Shown piece after piece: positions 36,204 through 45,800 of a stretch of DNA of 64,000 nucleotides (position 1 is the stretch's first letter; the number at the start of each line of letters is the position of its first letter). Made by a program: the position numbers and the translations under genes. Below the pieces are notes generated by a model. It searched no databases, was not told the DNA's origin, and saw only the letters and a list, made by a program, of their open reading frames with translations. This DNA comes from Flavimaribacter sediminis (GTDB lineage Bacteria; Pseudomonadota; Alphaproteobacteria; Rhizobiales; Rhizobiaceae): the NCBI RefSeq assembly GCF_019492055.1, contig NZ_JAICBX010000004.1, forward strand, positions 124,001 to 188,000, in the 5' to 3' direction.

Positions 36204-36637
36204 CGCGCAAACAGAAACGGCTATCCCTGATCGCAGGCGGTCTCTGCGTGATCGGCGTCGCCGTGTTGCTGGTGATGTTCGCGCTCAGCAGCCAGATCGC
36301 CTATTTCCAGTCTCCGACGGATATCGCGGAGGGCGCGGCCCCGCCGAACCAGCGCATCAGGCTTGGCGGTCTTGTGGTGGACGGATCGGTGAATCAGGGG
36401 GAAGGCGCGGAGGTGAGCTTCGGCGTGACCGACACCGCCAACACCGTCGAGGTCGTCTATAACGGTATTTTGCCGGATCTTTTCCGGGAAGGGCAGGGCG
36501 TGGTCGTCGAGGGGATATTCGAGGCCGGCAATCCGGTGTTCCTGGCCGACAGCGTGCTTGCAAAACATGACGAGACCTATATGCCCAAGGAAGTCGCTGA
36601 CTCCCTGAAGGAGCAAGGCGTCTGGCAGGGGAACTGA
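36200..36637 (+). CDS. ccmE: Cytochrome c maturation haem chaperone CcmE (CycJ)
   Basis: The 145-residue protein has an N-terminal membrane anchor (about 8-29) and a periplasmic OB-fold domain. The haem-binding His is H123 in [11 protein letters not shown], with Y127 completing the HxxxY motif. [21 protein letters not shown] is also typical. CcmE carries haem from CcmC to the CcmF/CcmH ligase. The start is the ATG overlapping the ccmI stop; a longer reading into ccmI is not needed. Confidence 0.95.
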   Translation: MTRKQKRLSLIAGGLCVIGVAVLLVMFALSSQIAYFQSPTDIAEGAAPPNQRIRLGGLVVDGSVNQGEGAEVSFGVTDTANTVEVVYNGILPDLFREGQGVVVEGIFEAGNPVFLADSVLAKHDETYMPKEVADSLKEQGVWQGN

Positions 36638-36640
36638 CAG

Positions 36641-38632
36641 GTGATCATTGAACTTGGACATTACGCCCTCGTTCTGGCTCTGGCGGCGGCGATTCTGCAG
36701 TCGGTAGTCCCGATCATTGGCGTGCGCCGATCCGACGAGGGCCTGATGGCGATGGCGCCGGTCGCGACAATGGCGACGCTTGCGCTGGTGCTGTTTTCCT
36801 TCTGCGTGCTGACCTGGTCTTATCTGACGTCAGATTTTTCGGTCGCAAACGTCTGGGAAAACTCGCATTCGCTGAAGCCGCTGATCTACAAGTTCTCCGG
36901 GGTCTGGGGCAATCACGAAGGCTCGATGCTGTTGTGGGTGCTGATCCTGGTGCTGTTCAGCGCGCTGGTCGCCGGTTTCGGACGCAACCTGCCGGCGGAA
37001 CTCAAGGCCACGGTGCTCGCCGTTCAGGCCTGGATCGTGACGGCCTTCCTGCTGTTCATCCTGATGACGTCGAACCCGTTTCTGCGGCTGGCGCCGGCGC
37101 CGGCGGAAGGGCAGGACCTCAACCCCATCCTGCAGGATCCGGGCCTCGCGATCCATCCGCCGCTGCTTTATCTCGGCTATGTCGGCTTCTCGATCAGCTT
37201 TTCCTTCGCTGTCGCGGCGCTGATCAACGGCCGCATTGACGCCGCCTGGGCGCGCTGGGTGCGGCCCTGGACGCTGGCCGCCTGGACAGCGCTGACCGCC
37301 GGCATCGCCATGGGCTCCTACTGGGCCTATTACGAGCTTGGCTGGGGCGGCTGGTGGTTCTGGGATCCCGTGGAGAACGCCTCTTTCATGCCGTGGCTCG
37401 CGGGCACTGCGCTGCTGCATTCGGCGCTGGTGATGGAAAAGCGGGAGGCGCTGAAAATCTGGACGATCCTGCTTGCAATCCTGACATTTTCGCTGTCGCT
37501 GCTGGGCACTTTCCTCGTGCGCTCCGGCGTGCTGACGTCAGTACATTCCTTCGCGACTGACCCGCAGCGCGGCATCTTCATTTTGTGCATCCTGGCGATC
37601 TTCGTCGGCGGCGCGCTGACGCTTTTTGCGCTGCGCGCCGGAACGCTTTCGCAAGGGGGGCTGTTCGCGCCGATTTCGCGCGAGGGCGCGCTGGTTCTCA
37701 ACAATCTGTTCCTGACGACGGCGGCGGCGACGGTTCTGACCGGGACGCTTTATCCGCTGGTGCTGGAATCGTTGACCGGCTCTAAGATTTCCGTCGGCGC
37801 GCCGTTCTTCAACCTGACCTTCGGCCCGCTGATGGTTCCGCTGCTGTTCATCGTGCCATTCGGGCCGCTGCTTGCCTGGAAGCGCGGCGACCTGTGGGCG
37901 GTCACGCAGCGCCTCTATCTTGCGGCGGGCCTCGCGCTCGTCACCGCGCTGGCGGTTCTCTGGTTCACGACCGGCGCGCCGGTGCTCGCCGCCTTCGGCG
38001 TTGCGCTCGGTGTCTGGCTGATCGCCGGAAGCCTGACCGACCTGGCTCTTCGCGCGGGATTTGGCCGGGCGGCGCCTTCTGTCTTCCTGCGCCGCCTCGT
38101 CGGGCTGCCGCGCTCGGCTTTCGGCACGGCGCTGGCGCATTTCGGACTTGGCGTAACGGTGATCGGCGTCGTCGCCTCCACGGTCTTTTCCACCGAACTC
38201 GTCACCCGCATGAAGCCGGGCGACGTGGTCGAAGCCGCCGGTTACGAACTGGCCTTCGACGGTTTGCAGCCGGCGGTCGGTCCCAATTTCACGGAATTGC
38301 AGGGGCGCTTTACGGTGACGAAAGACGGGCGCGCGATTGGCGACATCACATCGGCGAAGCGGCTCTATACGGCGCGGCGTATGCCGACCACGGAAGCCGG
38401 CATCATGACGCGCGGCTTCAGCCAGCTTTATGTGTCTCTTGGGGACGAGGGCGAGGACGGAACCGTAGTTGTGCGGGTGTGGTGGAAATCGTGGATCACC
38501 TTCATCTGGTTCGGCGCGGTGATCATGTCGATCGGCGGCTGCATATCGTTGCTTGACCGGCGATTGCGCATCGGCGCGCCCACCCGAAGCCGCGCGGCAA
38601 AGCCTGCAGCGTACCCGGAGCCGGCCGAATGA
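36641..38632 (+). CDS. ccmF: Cytochrome c haem lyase subunit CcmF (CycK)
   Basis: The 663-residue protein has about 14-15 membrane helices and the tryptophan-rich WWD haem-handling motif [19 protein letters not shown]. It also has the conserved [10 protein letters not shown] near the first third and a large periplasmic loop near the C-terminus. With CcmH and CcmI it attaches haem to apocytochrome c. The GTG start at 36641 lies three bases after the ccmE stop, behind GGGGAA. Its stop overlaps the ccmH start. Confidence 0.95.
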   Translation: MIIELGHYALVLALAAAILQSVVPIIGVRRSDEGLMAMAPVATMATLALVLFSFCVLTWSYLTSDFSVANVWENSHSLKPLIYKFSGVWGNHEGSMLLWVLILVLFSALVAGFGRNLPAELKATVLAVQAWIVTAFLLFILMTSNPFLRLAPAPAEGQDLNPILQDPGLAIHPPLLYLGYVGFSISFSFAVAALINGRIDAAWARWVRPWTLAAWTALTAGIAMGSYWAYYELGWGGWWFWDPVENASFMPWLAGTALLHSALVMEKREALKIWTILLAILTFSLSLLGTFLVRSGVLTSVHSFATDPQRGIFILCILAIFVGGALTLFALRAGTLSQGGLFAPISREGALVLNNLFLTTAAATVLTGTLYPLVLESLTGSKISVGAPFFNLTFGPLMVPLLFIVPFGPLLAWKRGDLWAVTQRLYLAAGLALVTALAVLWFTTGAPVLAAFGVALGVWLIAGSLTDLALRAGFGRAAPSVFLRRLVGLPRSAFGTALAHFGLGVTVIGVVASTVFSTELVTRMKPGDVVEAAGYELAFDGLQPAVGPNFTELQGRFTVTKDGRAIGDITSAKRLYTARRMPTTEAGIMTRGFSQLYVSLGDEGEDGTVVVRVWWKSWITFIWFGAVIMSIGGCISLLDRRLRIGAPTRSRAAKPAAYPEPAE

Positions 38633-39108
38633 CGACGCTTGTTCGACAGGCGCTGCTGGTTCTGCTGCTGTTGATCGGGTCCGCCGGGCAGGCGTTCGCC
38701 GTCACCCCCGACGAAATGCTCGACGATCCGGCGCTGGAACAGCGCGCGCGTGCGATTTCCGCCGGGCTGCGCTGTCTTGTCTGCCAGAACCAGTCGATCG
38801 ACGATTCCGACGCGGAACTCGCCCATGATCTGCGGGTGCTTGTGCGTCAGCGCCTTGTGGAGGGCGACAGCGACGAGGAAGTGATCAACTATGTCGTCTC
38901 GCGCTATGGCGAGTTCGTGCTGCTGAGACCCCGGCTCACGGCACAGACGATCGCGCTCTGGTCGACACCGGCGATATTGCTGGCGATCGGGCTGATCTGG
39001 CTGGTCGCCTCGATCCGGAGGCGCGCTGCGACAGCCTCCGGCGCGCTGCTTTCCGACGATGAGAAACGCGAACTCGACCGGCTGCTCGACGCAGAAAAGT
39101 TCGAGTAG
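38629..39108 (+). CDS. ccmH: Cytochrome c maturation protein CcmH (CycL)
   Basis: The 159-residue protein has a signal peptide, a periplasmic domain with the redox motif [11 protein letters not shown] (C49 and C52), and one C-terminal membrane helix (about 104-124). CcmH keeps the apocytochrome haem-binding cysteines reduced for ligation. It is the short, single-function type that works with a separate CcmI, as found here. The operon makes the exported di-haem peroxidase elsewhere in the window plausible as a client. Confidence 0.95.
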   Translation: MTTLVRQALLVLLLLIGSAGQAFAVTPDEMLDDPALEQRARAISAGLRCLVCQNQSIDDSDAELAHDLRVLVRQRLVEGDSDEEVINYVVSRYGEFVLLRPRLTAQTIALWSTPAILLAIGLIWLVASIRRRAATASGALLSDDEKRELDRLLDAEKFE

Positions 39109-39137
39109 CCTCCGAGCAACGATACAGGGAGTGAAAC

Positions 39138-40376
39138 ATGGCGTCGAAATCCGTTAAGGTCGAGTTTGACGGCCATTCAGGCGCGCGTCTGGCGGCGAGA
39201 CTCGATACGCCGGATGGCGATATCAGGGCCTATGCGCTGTTCGCCCATTGCTTTACCTGCACGAAGGATTTCGTCGCTGCGCGCCGGATTGCGGCCGAAC
39301 TCGCCCGGCTTGGCATCGCCGTGCTGCGTTTCGATTTCACCGGCCTTGGCGCAAGCGGCGGCGAATTCGCCTCGACCAATTTTTCCACCAACGTCGCCGA
39401 TCTGCGTTCGGCGGTGGATTTTCTGCGGGACAACTACCAGGCGCCATCGTTGCTGATCGGGCATTCGCTAGGCGGAGCCGCAGTGCTGGCCGTCGCCAGC
39501 GACGCGCGCGAGGCGCGCGCGGTCGCGACCATCGCGGCGCCGGCGGACGCCGCGCATGTCCTGAAGAATTTCGGCGCCAATCTCGATGAAATCGAGGAGC
39601 GCGGCGAGGCGCAAGTGACGCTCGGCGGACGAAGTTTCCTAATACAGAAGCAGTTCGTGGAAGATGCAAGAGAGGTGGAGCTCGGCCGCCGCATCTCCGC
39701 GATGCGGAAACCGCTTCTGATCATGCATTCGCCGTTCGACGAGATCGTCGGCGTCGACAACGCCACGAAGATCTTCACCGCCGCGAAACATCCGAAGAGC
39801 TTCGTGTCCCTGGATCATGCCGACCACCTGATCAGCAAAGAGGAAGACGCCGCTTTCGTCGCGGCGATGATCTCTGCCTGGGCGACGCGCTACCTTCCCG
39901 CAGACGCGCCTCAGGGGCTTGAAGACATCGAGGCTGTGCGGGTGAGCGAGACCGGGGAAGGCAAATTCCAGAACACCGTGCACGCCGGACAACACCGGTT
40001 GTTCGCCGACGAACCGGAATCCGTTGGCGGCATGGACAGCGGCCCGTCGCCCTACGACTACCTTTCGGCGGCGCTGGGCGCCTGCACGTCCATGACGCTG
40101 CGCATGTACGCCGACCACAAGAAGCTCGATCTCGGCCGCATCACCGTCGACGTGTCGCACAAAAAGATGCATGCGAAGGATTGCGAGGACTGCACGCAGC
40201 AGCAGCGCGAGAACGGCGGCAAGATCGACCGCTTCGAACGGGTGATCTCCATCGATCCGGATATTCCGGCGTCACTGCATGACAAGATGATCGAGATCGC
40301 GGGAAAGTGTCCGGTGCATCGGACGCTTGAGGCGTCATCGCATGTTGCGACGCGGATGAAGGGCGAGGGTGAGTAA
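39138..40376 (+). CDS. Fusion of alpha/beta hydrolase and OsmC family peroxide-reductase domain
   Basis: The 412-residue protein joins two enzymes. Residues 1 to about 255 form an alpha/beta hydrolase with nucleophile S110 in LIGHSLGG, an Asp in FDEIVGV and a His in LDHADHL. Residues about 270-412 are an OsmC-type domain with the two redox cysteines C316 (LGACTSMTL) and C391 (GKCPVH). OsmC proteins reduce organic hydroperoxides; the fusion suggests ester cleavage and peroxide reduction on related substrates, for example damaged lipids. This architecture is known in proteobacteria. It lies 30 bases after ccmH. Confidence 0.9.
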   Translation: MASKSVKVEFDGHSGARLAARLDTPDGDIRAYALFAHCFTCTKDFVAARRIAAELARLGIAVLRFDFTGLGASGGEFASTNFSTNVADLRSAVDFLRDNYQAPSLLIGHSLGGAAVLAVASDAREARAVATIAAPADAAHVLKNFGANLDEIEERGEAQVTLGGRSFLIQKQFVEDAREVELGRRISAMRKPLLIMHSPFDEIVGVDNATKIFTAAKHPKSFVSLDHADHLISKEEDAAFVAAMISAWATRYLPADAPQGLEDIEAVRVSETGEGKFQNTVHAGQHRLFADEPESVGGMDSGPSPYDYLSAALGACTSMTLRMYADHKKLDLGRITVDVSHKKMHAKDCEDCTQQQRENGGKIDRFERVISIDPDIPASLHDKMIEIAGKCPVHRTLEASSHVATRMKGEGE

Positions 40377-40517
40377 GCCGGGAGAAACGGCCAAGACAAA
40401 TCAGTTGGTGCAAACAAACGTGGAAGATTGCCAGTCTAACAACTAATAAAACACAGCAGCTTTTCGTCCAATTACGTCGGAATCTATATTAATGCCGTAG
40501 AACTGTATTCATTCAGG

Positions 40518-40949
40518 CTAACGTGTCGGTTTTTGGCTTAAATCCATACAGAAGATCATATCAGAACTCACCAAATGATCTTCACCGAACGCCTGCCCTA
40601 CAGCAGCATAATTCCTTTCAAACCTGGAGAGGTAGAGATCGGCAATATTACGAGCATCTCTGAGGTTTGATTCAATTGCGACTTGGAGATTATCAGTCAT
40701 GCCGTCCTGAATACTCTGCATTACAGCGGCCGCTAGAAATTCCTTCATTGACGCTTCGTAAAGATTGAAAACTTCAGCTCCCATTCTCTCTTTGCCAGTC
40801 CATTCCAAGAAGGCTTGGTAAAGCCCACCGCACCGAACAAATGGATAAGGTTTCGCCGAAGTTCGAAACGCATCAGCCAGCGGCCTCATTTCTTGAGCAA
40901 ACGAAGGAAGTGAAAACAGCAACAATATTGCTATAAAGAACAATCTCAT
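40518..40949 (-). CDS. Small exported protein of unknown function
   Basis: A frame of up to 163 residues (longest start at 41009); the ATG at 40949 places a signal peptide (MRLFFIAILLLFSLPSFAQ) at the N-terminus and leaves about 120 mature residues, mostly helical, with two cysteines (VRCGGLY and IFCMDL). I do not recognise the family. The gene and its flanks are clearly AT-richer than the neighbours, which suggests recent acquisition. No ribosome-binding site clearly decides among the three possible starts (41009, 40964, 40949). Confidence 0.6.
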   Translation of the reverse strand: MRLFFIAILLLFSLPSFAQEMRPLADAFRTSAKPYPFVRCGGLYQAFLEWTGKERMGAEVFNLYEASMKEFLAAAVMQSIQDGMTDNLQVAIESNLRDARNIADLYLSRFERNYAAVGQAFGEDHLVSSDMIFCMDLSQKPTR

Positions 40950-41151
40950 CTTGTAAATTTGCATGTAATTTGGCGCGCGTGCAAGTTTAACGATAAGAGA
41001 TATTTTCACTTTTGCTAGTCTAAGATAGGTGGGAACAATATGCGTGCCTTCGTCGCGCCATTACTAGATGATAGTACAGGCGCGCTACAAATTATGGCGT
41101 ACTTCAGATATTGGACACTAGGTCCGACAGATGAAGGGTAAAGAGCTGACC

Positions 41152-42051
41152 TCAGCGGTTCAATGCTTCTGTGATCCTCGGTGACGCGAAACTGAGGAAG
41201 GCGCGCAGTTTCTGCGGGGCCAGGCTACGCGGTGGATATACAAAACTGACCGGCCACGGTTCGGGCTCGAACGATGTGAGTATCCTGACCAGGCGCCCAT
41301 GTTTCACCGCGTCGGCGATCTGATACGAAAGAACTCGCGTTATCCCGAGACTGGCCTCCGCGGCGGCGATGGCTGCTTCCGCCGTATTGACGACCAGTCG
41401 TGAGCGGATAGCGGCTCCAGTCGCCTCGCGTCCTTCACCGAAACGCCAGGCGTTCGGCGACATCAGATTGCCGAATGTGACACAGTCGTGATCCGCCAGG
41501 TCCCGGGGATGTTCAGGCGTTGCGTTGTGCTCGAGATAGTCGGGGCTTGCGCAGACGACCTGCCGCACAAAGCCCAGCCGACGCGCCATGAGGCTGCTGT
41601 CGGGAAGCGAGCCTATCCTGACCGCCAGATCGAAATTTTCCTCGTGCAGGCTGACGGGACGATCGGTCTGTTCCAGCCGCACGTCCACGTCGGGATGAGC
41701 CTTGAGGAAGTCGGTCACGACCGGGAGGACGTGCAGGCGCCCGAACACGATCGGAGCCGTCAGCGCGAGCGTGCCCTTCGGCCTGCTGAACTCGCCGGTG
41801 GCGATGCGCTCGGCTTCGGCGACATCCTCGAGAATCCGTCTCGCCGCCTCCAGATAGGCTGCGCCGGTGTCTGTGAGCGTCAGCCCACGCGCCGAACGCA
41901 GCAGCAATTCCGCGCCAAGCTCCGTTTCGAGTTCCGCCACCCTACGGCTGACGGTGGCGAGCGGCATGCGCAGTGCGCGCGCTCCGGCGGAAATCGATCC
42001 GGCGTCGACGACCGCAGAAAGGATCGACATGGCTTGCAGGCGATCAGTCAA
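41152..42051 (-). CDS. LysR family transcriptional regulator
   Basis: The 299-residue protein has an N-terminal LysR helix-turn-helix ([23 protein letters not shown], then [20 protein letters not shown]) and a periplasmic-binding-like effector domain. It resembles the subgroup of LysR proteins that regulate a divergent oxidoreductase or small-enzyme gene. It diverges from the DUF1348 gene, with about 100 bases between the starts, and is the obvious candidate to regulate the DUF1348, pyridoxamine-oxidase-like and YHS genes. Confidence 0.92.
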   Translation of the reverse strand: MTDRLQAMSILSAVVDAGSISAGARALRMPLATVSRRVAELETELGAELLLRSARGLTLTDTGAAYLEAARRILEDVAEAERIATGEFSRPKGTLALTAPIVFGRLHVLPVVTDFLKAHPDVDVRLEQTDRPVSLHEENFDLAVRIGSLPDSSLMARRLGFVRQVVCASPDYLEHNATPEHPRDLADHDCVTFGNLMSPNAWRFGEGREATGAAIRSRLVVNTAEAAIAAAEASLGITRVLSYQIADAVKHGRLVRILTSFEPEPWPVSFVYPPRSLAPQKLRAFLSFASPRITEALNR

Positions 42052-42153
42052 GATCTCTCACTTTCTGGAAGGGTGGTTGCCAATATTACTATCTGCCGTA
42101 GAAATATGGAAGCCTCTATCGTCATGGCGAGCGTTGCAAAAAGGAGCCATACG

Positions 42154-42615
42154 ATGCGCCCGCCACTTCCACCCTTCACTTACGAGACCGCCCTGGAAAA
42201 GGTGCGCCTTGCCGAAGACGCCTGGAACAGCCGCGACCCCGAAAGGGTCGCTCAGGCGTACAGCCCGGCCAGCCGCTGGCGTAACCGGGACGAATTCATC
42301 ACCGGTCGCGACGAGATCGTTGCGTTTCTCACACGCAAATGGACGCATGAACAGGACTATCGCCTGATCAAGGAGTTGTGGGCGTTTGGGGGTGAGCGCA
42401 TCGGCGTCCGGTTCGCCTATGAATGGCATGATGCGCAGGGTCGCTGGTTCCGCGCCTATGGAAACGAAAACTGGGCGTTCGACGCCAATGGCCTGATGGC
42501 CGAGCGCCACGCCAGCATCAACGACCGACCGATCGCCGAAAGCGACCGCCTGTTTCACTGGCCGCAGGGTCGTCGACCCGACGACAATCCGTCGCTTTCG
42601 GAACTGGGGCTTTGA
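42154..42615 (+). CDS. DUF1348 protein, nuclear transport factor 2-like fold
   Basis: From the ATG at 42154, behind AAAAGGAG, the protein has 153 residues and matches the DUF1348 family in the SnoaL/NTF2 superfamily: [51 protein letters not shown] and [13 protein letters not shown]. Such folds form small binding or enzyme pockets; the family has no settled function. The pyridoxamine-oxidase-like gene follows after three bases, so they form an operon. The upstream part of the frame is antisense to the LysR gene. Confidence 0.88.
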   Translation: MRPPLPPFTYETALEKVRLAEDAWNSRDPERVAQAYSPASRWRNRDEFITGRDEIVAFLTRKWTHEQDYRLIKELWAFGGERIGVRFAYEWHDAQGRWFRAYGNENWAFDANGLMAERHASINDRPIAESDRLFHWPQGRRPDDNPSLSELGL

Positions 42616-42618
42616 ACG

Positions 42619-43230
42619 ATGGACAGGTTGCACCCGGAAGACATCGCCTTTTCGGACGCCGTCCGAAAGCAGCAGTCGGCGCGCGGCTCCCGCGAGGCAA
42701 TTCAGCGAATGACGGAGCGGCGGCGCTGGCCCGATCGGCTGACCCCGGAGATCATTGATTTTATTGCTCAGCGAAACAGCGCATTTCTCGGCACCGCCAA
42801 CCGGGAAGGTCAGCCATACATTCAGCATCGGGGAGGGCCGCCCGGTTTCATGCGCGCGCTTGACGAGCGGACGATCGGTTTCGCCGATCTCGCGGGCAAC
42901 CGGCAGTACATCACCCTCGGGAACCTGTCGGAGAACCCGGCGGCCTTCCTGTTCCTGATGGATTACGCGACCCGCAACCGCGTGAAGTTCTGGGGCAAGG
43001 CCCGGGTTGTTGAAAGCGATCCGGATCTGATCGCCCGCCTCCGGCCCGAGACGGGCGGTCGGGCGGAGCGCGCCATCCTGTTCCAGGTGGCGACGTGGGA
43101 CATCAACTGTCCAGCGCACATACCCGTGCTCGTGGACGCCGCGGCTGCGGCCGAAGCGATCGCACACCGCGATGCGCGGATTGCGGAACTCGAAAACAGA
43201 CTGGCGCAAATAACGCCAACGACATCCTGA
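42619..43230 (+). CDS. Pyridoxamine 5'-phosphate oxidase-like flavin-binding protein
   Basis: The 203-residue protein has the split-barrel FMN-binding fold: IDFIAQRNSAFLGTAN, YIQHRGGPPGF, DLAGNRQYITLGNLSENP and RVKFWGKARVVES. It ends with a short coiled coil (about 175-195). Proteins of this group bind flavin or F420 and reduce small molecules or handle haem; the substrate is unknown. It is translated from an ATG three bases after the DUF1348 stop. Confidence 0.87.
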   Translation: MDRLHPEDIAFSDAVRKQQSARGSREAIQRMTERRRWPDRLTPEIIDFIAQRNSAFLGTANREGQPYIQHRGGPPGFMRALDERTIGFADLAGNRQYITLGNLSENPAAFLFLMDYATRNRVKFWGKARVVESDPDLIARLRPETGGRAERAILFQVATWDINCPAHIPVLVDAAAAAEAIAHRDARIAELENRLAQITPTTS

Positions 43231-43352
43231 ACCAAGCGCGGCGGCGTAACGTCGCGTCAAAGAATCCGCTGAACCCGGCGGCCGCCTCCCTCGACAGCCA
43301 AGAGGAGGCTCAACCCTGCGTCGACGACGACGCATCATGAAAGGAAAATGCA

Positions 43353-43853
43353 ATGAACACGATCAGAAACATTATTACAGCAACGGCGTTCGCAGCTGTC
43401 TTATCGGCCGGCGCGCCGGCCTTCGGAGCAGACGAATACAATGTCTCGACGGGCACTACGCTGAGCGGCGCCGGCGTCGCTTTGCGGGGCGACGACGTGG
43501 TGGCGCTGGCCACCGGACTGGAAGTTGCTGCCGGCCATGCGAAACACACTGTCGAGCACGACGGCGTGGCTTATTACTTCTCTTCCGAAGAGACGATGAG
43601 CCAGTTTCAGGCGAACCCCGAGCGCTACATGCCGCAATATGGCGGCTTCTGCGCCTTCGGCGTCGCCATCGGCAAGAAGCTGGACGCCGCGCCGCGCTAC
43701 GCCGACATCGTCGACGGCAAGCTTTACGTCTTCCTGAACGCGGTCGCCTTCGCAAAATACAAGGAAGACAAGGCTGGAACGCTGGCCAAGGCTCAGAAGA
43801 ACTGGCCCGCCATGCATCATCTTCCGGTCGCCGAAGTCAATGGCGGCGTATGA
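43353..43853 (+). CDS. Exported YHS domain protein
   Basis: The 166-residue protein has a signal peptide (to about GAPAFGA) and a YHS-type domain: GDDVVALATG, KHTVEHDGVAYYFSSEETMSQFQANPERYMPQYGGFCAFGV. YHS domains are found in metal transporters and related metal-binding proteins, and this form (a YHS protein with a GGFCA motif) is common in proteobacterial periplasms. It follows the pyridoxamine-oxidase-like gene by about 120 bases and may share control by the LysR protein. Confidence 0.85.
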   Translation: MNTIRNIITATAFAAVLSAGAPAFGADEYNVSTGTTLSGAGVALRGDDVVALATGLEVAAGHAKHTVEHDGVAYYFSSEETMSQFQANPERYMPQYGGFCAFGVAIGKKLDAAPRYADIVDGKLYVFLNAVAFAKYKEDKAGTLAKAQKNWPAMHHLPVAEVNGGV

Positions 43854-43883
43854 TCCCTGACATTTGGAACCACGTGCGACATG

Positions 43884-43908
43884 GACGGCGGCGGCTTTGC
43901 CCGCCGTC
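43884..43908. terminator. Terminator-like hairpin after the YHS gene
   Basis: GACGGCGG (43884-43891) pairs with CCGCCGTC (43901-43908) across a 9-base loop, about 30 bases after the YHS stop. GACA and TGTC at 43878-43881 and 43915-43918 could extend it. No T-run follows directly. Confidence 0.5.
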
Positions 43909-44050
43909 GCGCCGTGTCATCTGGTCATTGTCTATGTTAAGTATTAAGATCTGTTGTAATTAGTTTATTTTTAGATCTACTGTTTCCAGATATTTATTTT
44001 TCTGCATAAATACCTTTTTTACTGAAAAGAACAAAAGGAACGGGAGGAAT

Positions 44051-44392
44051 ATGACTTATATCATCAAGATCTTGACTGGCGTCGCTGCTATTGCGGCACT
44101 TGCCGGCTGCACTGAAACCACCGGCGGCGGAACCATGCAGGCCTCGCCGTCCGGGCCTCCGTTCATCACCACCATGGACGCTTCGGTAAGCAACGCGGCG
44201 GTCAGCGCCTGCCGCGATGCGCTGGATGCGCAGACGGACGGAACCGTGCAGGTGGTTGGTTCCGAGTTTTCCCAGGCCAACAGCGCAGTGTACATGCGGG
44301 TCGGCGCCAATGGCGCGCCGTGGCGCTGCCTGGTGTCGAATGACGGACGGGGCGCATCGCTGATGTTCATGGGCGACGAAGGCGCCCTCTGA
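44051..44392 (+). CDS. Small lipoprotein of unknown function
   Basis: The 113-residue protein has a lipoprotein signal with lipobox LAGC (Cys at about 20), a low-complexity Thr/Gly linker, and a compact domain with two cysteines (SACRDALDA and WRCLVSNDG). It resembles small secreted proteins of rhizobia with the same AxxAVxxCRxAL pattern. It is likely outer-membrane or inner-membrane anchored. The GGGAGGA sequence before the ATG supports the start. Confidence 0.8.
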   Translation: MTYIIKILTGVAAIAALAGCTETTGGGTMQASPSGPPFITTMDASVSNAAVSACRDALDAQTDGTVQVVGSEFSQANSAVYMRVGANGAPWRCLVSNDGRGASLMFMGDEGAL

Positions 44393-44400
44393 TAACTCGA

Positions 44401-44428
44401 CCGAAGCGCCGAATGGCCGGCGCTTCGG
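44401..44428. terminator. Terminator-like hairpin after the lipoprotein gene
   Basis: CCGAAGCGCC (44401-44410) pairs perfectly with GGCGCTTCGG (44419-44428) across an 8-base loop, nine bases after the lipoprotein stop. No T-run follows. Confidence 0.6.
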
Positions 44429-44646
44429 GCATTCCGCAACAATCCGGATCGCGGCTCTGAGCAAAAACGCCGCATTTCCCAAATTAATTGAAAGCCGCAA
44501 ACCGTGGACAACGCACTGCCTAACTCGGTCCTGAGCCGAGAATACAGGGCTGTGCAGGACATATGGCGGAGCCGGATCGATGGAAGGCTCCAAGTGCATG
44601 TCGTTTGCTCAGCTTGAACCGCCGTCCCAATTCGGATAAGTCATTT

Positions 44647-44664
44647 GTGACAGAAATATGACAG
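44647..44664 (-). promoter_or_regulatory. PHO-box-like PhoB site upstream of the PhnSTU-type operon
   Basis: Read on the minus strand the sequence is CTGTCATATTTCTGTCAC: two 7-base repeats, CTGTCAT and CTGTCAC, spaced by four AT bases. All 14 repeat positions fit the enterobacterial and rhizobial PHO-box consensus CTGTCAT-N4-CTGTCA(C/T). It lies 42 bases before the phnS-like start. It points away from that gene, which is unusual for PhoB-activated promoters. Confidence 0.65.
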
Positions 44665-44706
44665 TTTTATAACAACGGGAACAAGCCTCGAACGGGAGAA
44701 CATTCC

Positions 44707-45754
44707 ATGGCCAGAAGCAGTATTTCAAATTCCGTACGCACAAGCATCGGTCGGTTGGCGGCCGGCGTATTTGTTGGCGCGACGCTTGTCGCCGCAGTTC
44801 CGGGAATATCCAAGGCCGGCGACATTACTGTCTATACTTCCTATGAAGAAGACGAACTGGCGGCGTTTCTGGAAGCCATGAAAGCGGATCTGCCGGACGT
44901 CAATGTGGACGTGTTGCGTCTTTCGACAGGCGATCTCAGGGCGCGCATGCTGGCCGAGGCGGACAATCCAAAGCACGACGTCATCTGGGGATGGGCGGCG
45001 ACGTCAATGGTCGACCCCCGCATCAAGGAGATGCTCGAGCCCTATTCGCCGGCGGACATCGACAAGGTGCCGGCGCGTTTCCGCGACAGACGGCTACTGG
45101 TTCGCCACCACCGGGTATATGGGCGCATTCTGCGTCAACAACGAAGAGATGGCAAAGGACGATCTGCCAATGCCGTCGTCATGGCAGGACCTCACCAAGC
45201 CGGAATATGAAGGCAAGCTTGTGATGCCGAACCCGGCGAGTTCAGGCACCGGTTATCTGCATGTCGCATCGATATTGCAGATGATGGGCGAGGAAGAGGG
45301 CTGGGCCTATCTCGACGCGCTGGACAAGAACATGGACCAGTACATCAAGTCCGGCTCCAAGCCGTGCAACGCGGCGAGCGCCGGCGAAAACACCATCGGC
45401 ATTTCATTTGCGCTGCGCGCCATCAAGAACATCGACGAAGGCTATCCGATCACCATGGTGATTCCGAGCGAGGGCGCCGGGCACGAGCTGGAAGCCAACG
45501 CGCTGATGAAGACCTCGCAGAACAAGGAAGACGCCAGGAAGTTCCTCGACTGGACCGTCTCCAAGAACGCCGAGGCCGAGTACAACAAGTGGAAGTCGAT
45601 CGTGACCATGCAGGGTCGCGACATGCCGGAGAAGTTCACCAGCGCGGGATTGCCGGACGACATCTCCACCGTTCTGTTCGAAGTCGACTACGGCTGGGCC
45701 GCGGAAAATCGCGACCGCATCATCGCCGAATGGCAGAAGCGCTACGAAAACTGA
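44707..45754 (+). pseudogene. 2-aminoethylphosphonate-type ABC transporter binding protein (PhnS-like), frameshifted
   Basis: The first frame gives a signal peptide (to about SKAG) and the start of a binding protein (ITVYTSYEEDELAAFLEA, RMLAEADNPKHDVIWGWAATS) up to RFRD near 45087. The protein then continues in the next frame with DGYWFATTGYMGAFCVNN, GTGYLHVASIL and GEGAGHELEAN-like binding segments to a normal end at 45754. One extra base, or two missing, near 45085-45091 explains this. Length and segments fit the PhnS2 family that binds phosphonates. The rest is well preserved, so the break is recent or a sequencing error. A hairpin and an ATPase gene follow. Confidence 0.85.
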
Positions 45755-45760
45755 TAACCA

Positions 45761-45781
45761 GCGGGGGCGCACAGCCCCCGC
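45761..45781 (+). terminator. Hairpin between binding-protein and ATPase genes
   Basis: GCGGGGGC and GCCCCCGC form a perfect 8-base stem with a 5-base loop in the 46-base gap, followed by CTTT. Such hairpins behind binding-protein genes often stabilise the upstream RNA or lower downstream expression. Confidence 0.6.
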
Positions 45782-45800
45782 CTTTCCATCGAGGATCGCC

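Larger units (their letters stand above)
44393..44706. other. Intergenic region before the PhnSTU-type operon
   Basis: The 314-base gap holds a hairpin directly after the lipoprotein gene (44401-44428) and a PHO-box-like element (44647-44664) close to the start of the binding-protein gene. A minus-strand ORF across the gap runs antisense to the lipoprotein gene and is not supported. Confidence 0.5.

Noticed and set aside
43994-44599. 201-codon minus-strand ORF that the reversed PHO-box-like element would face
   Set aside because: It is antisense to the lipoprotein gene, has no export signal or domain, and no ribosome-binding site that I can see.
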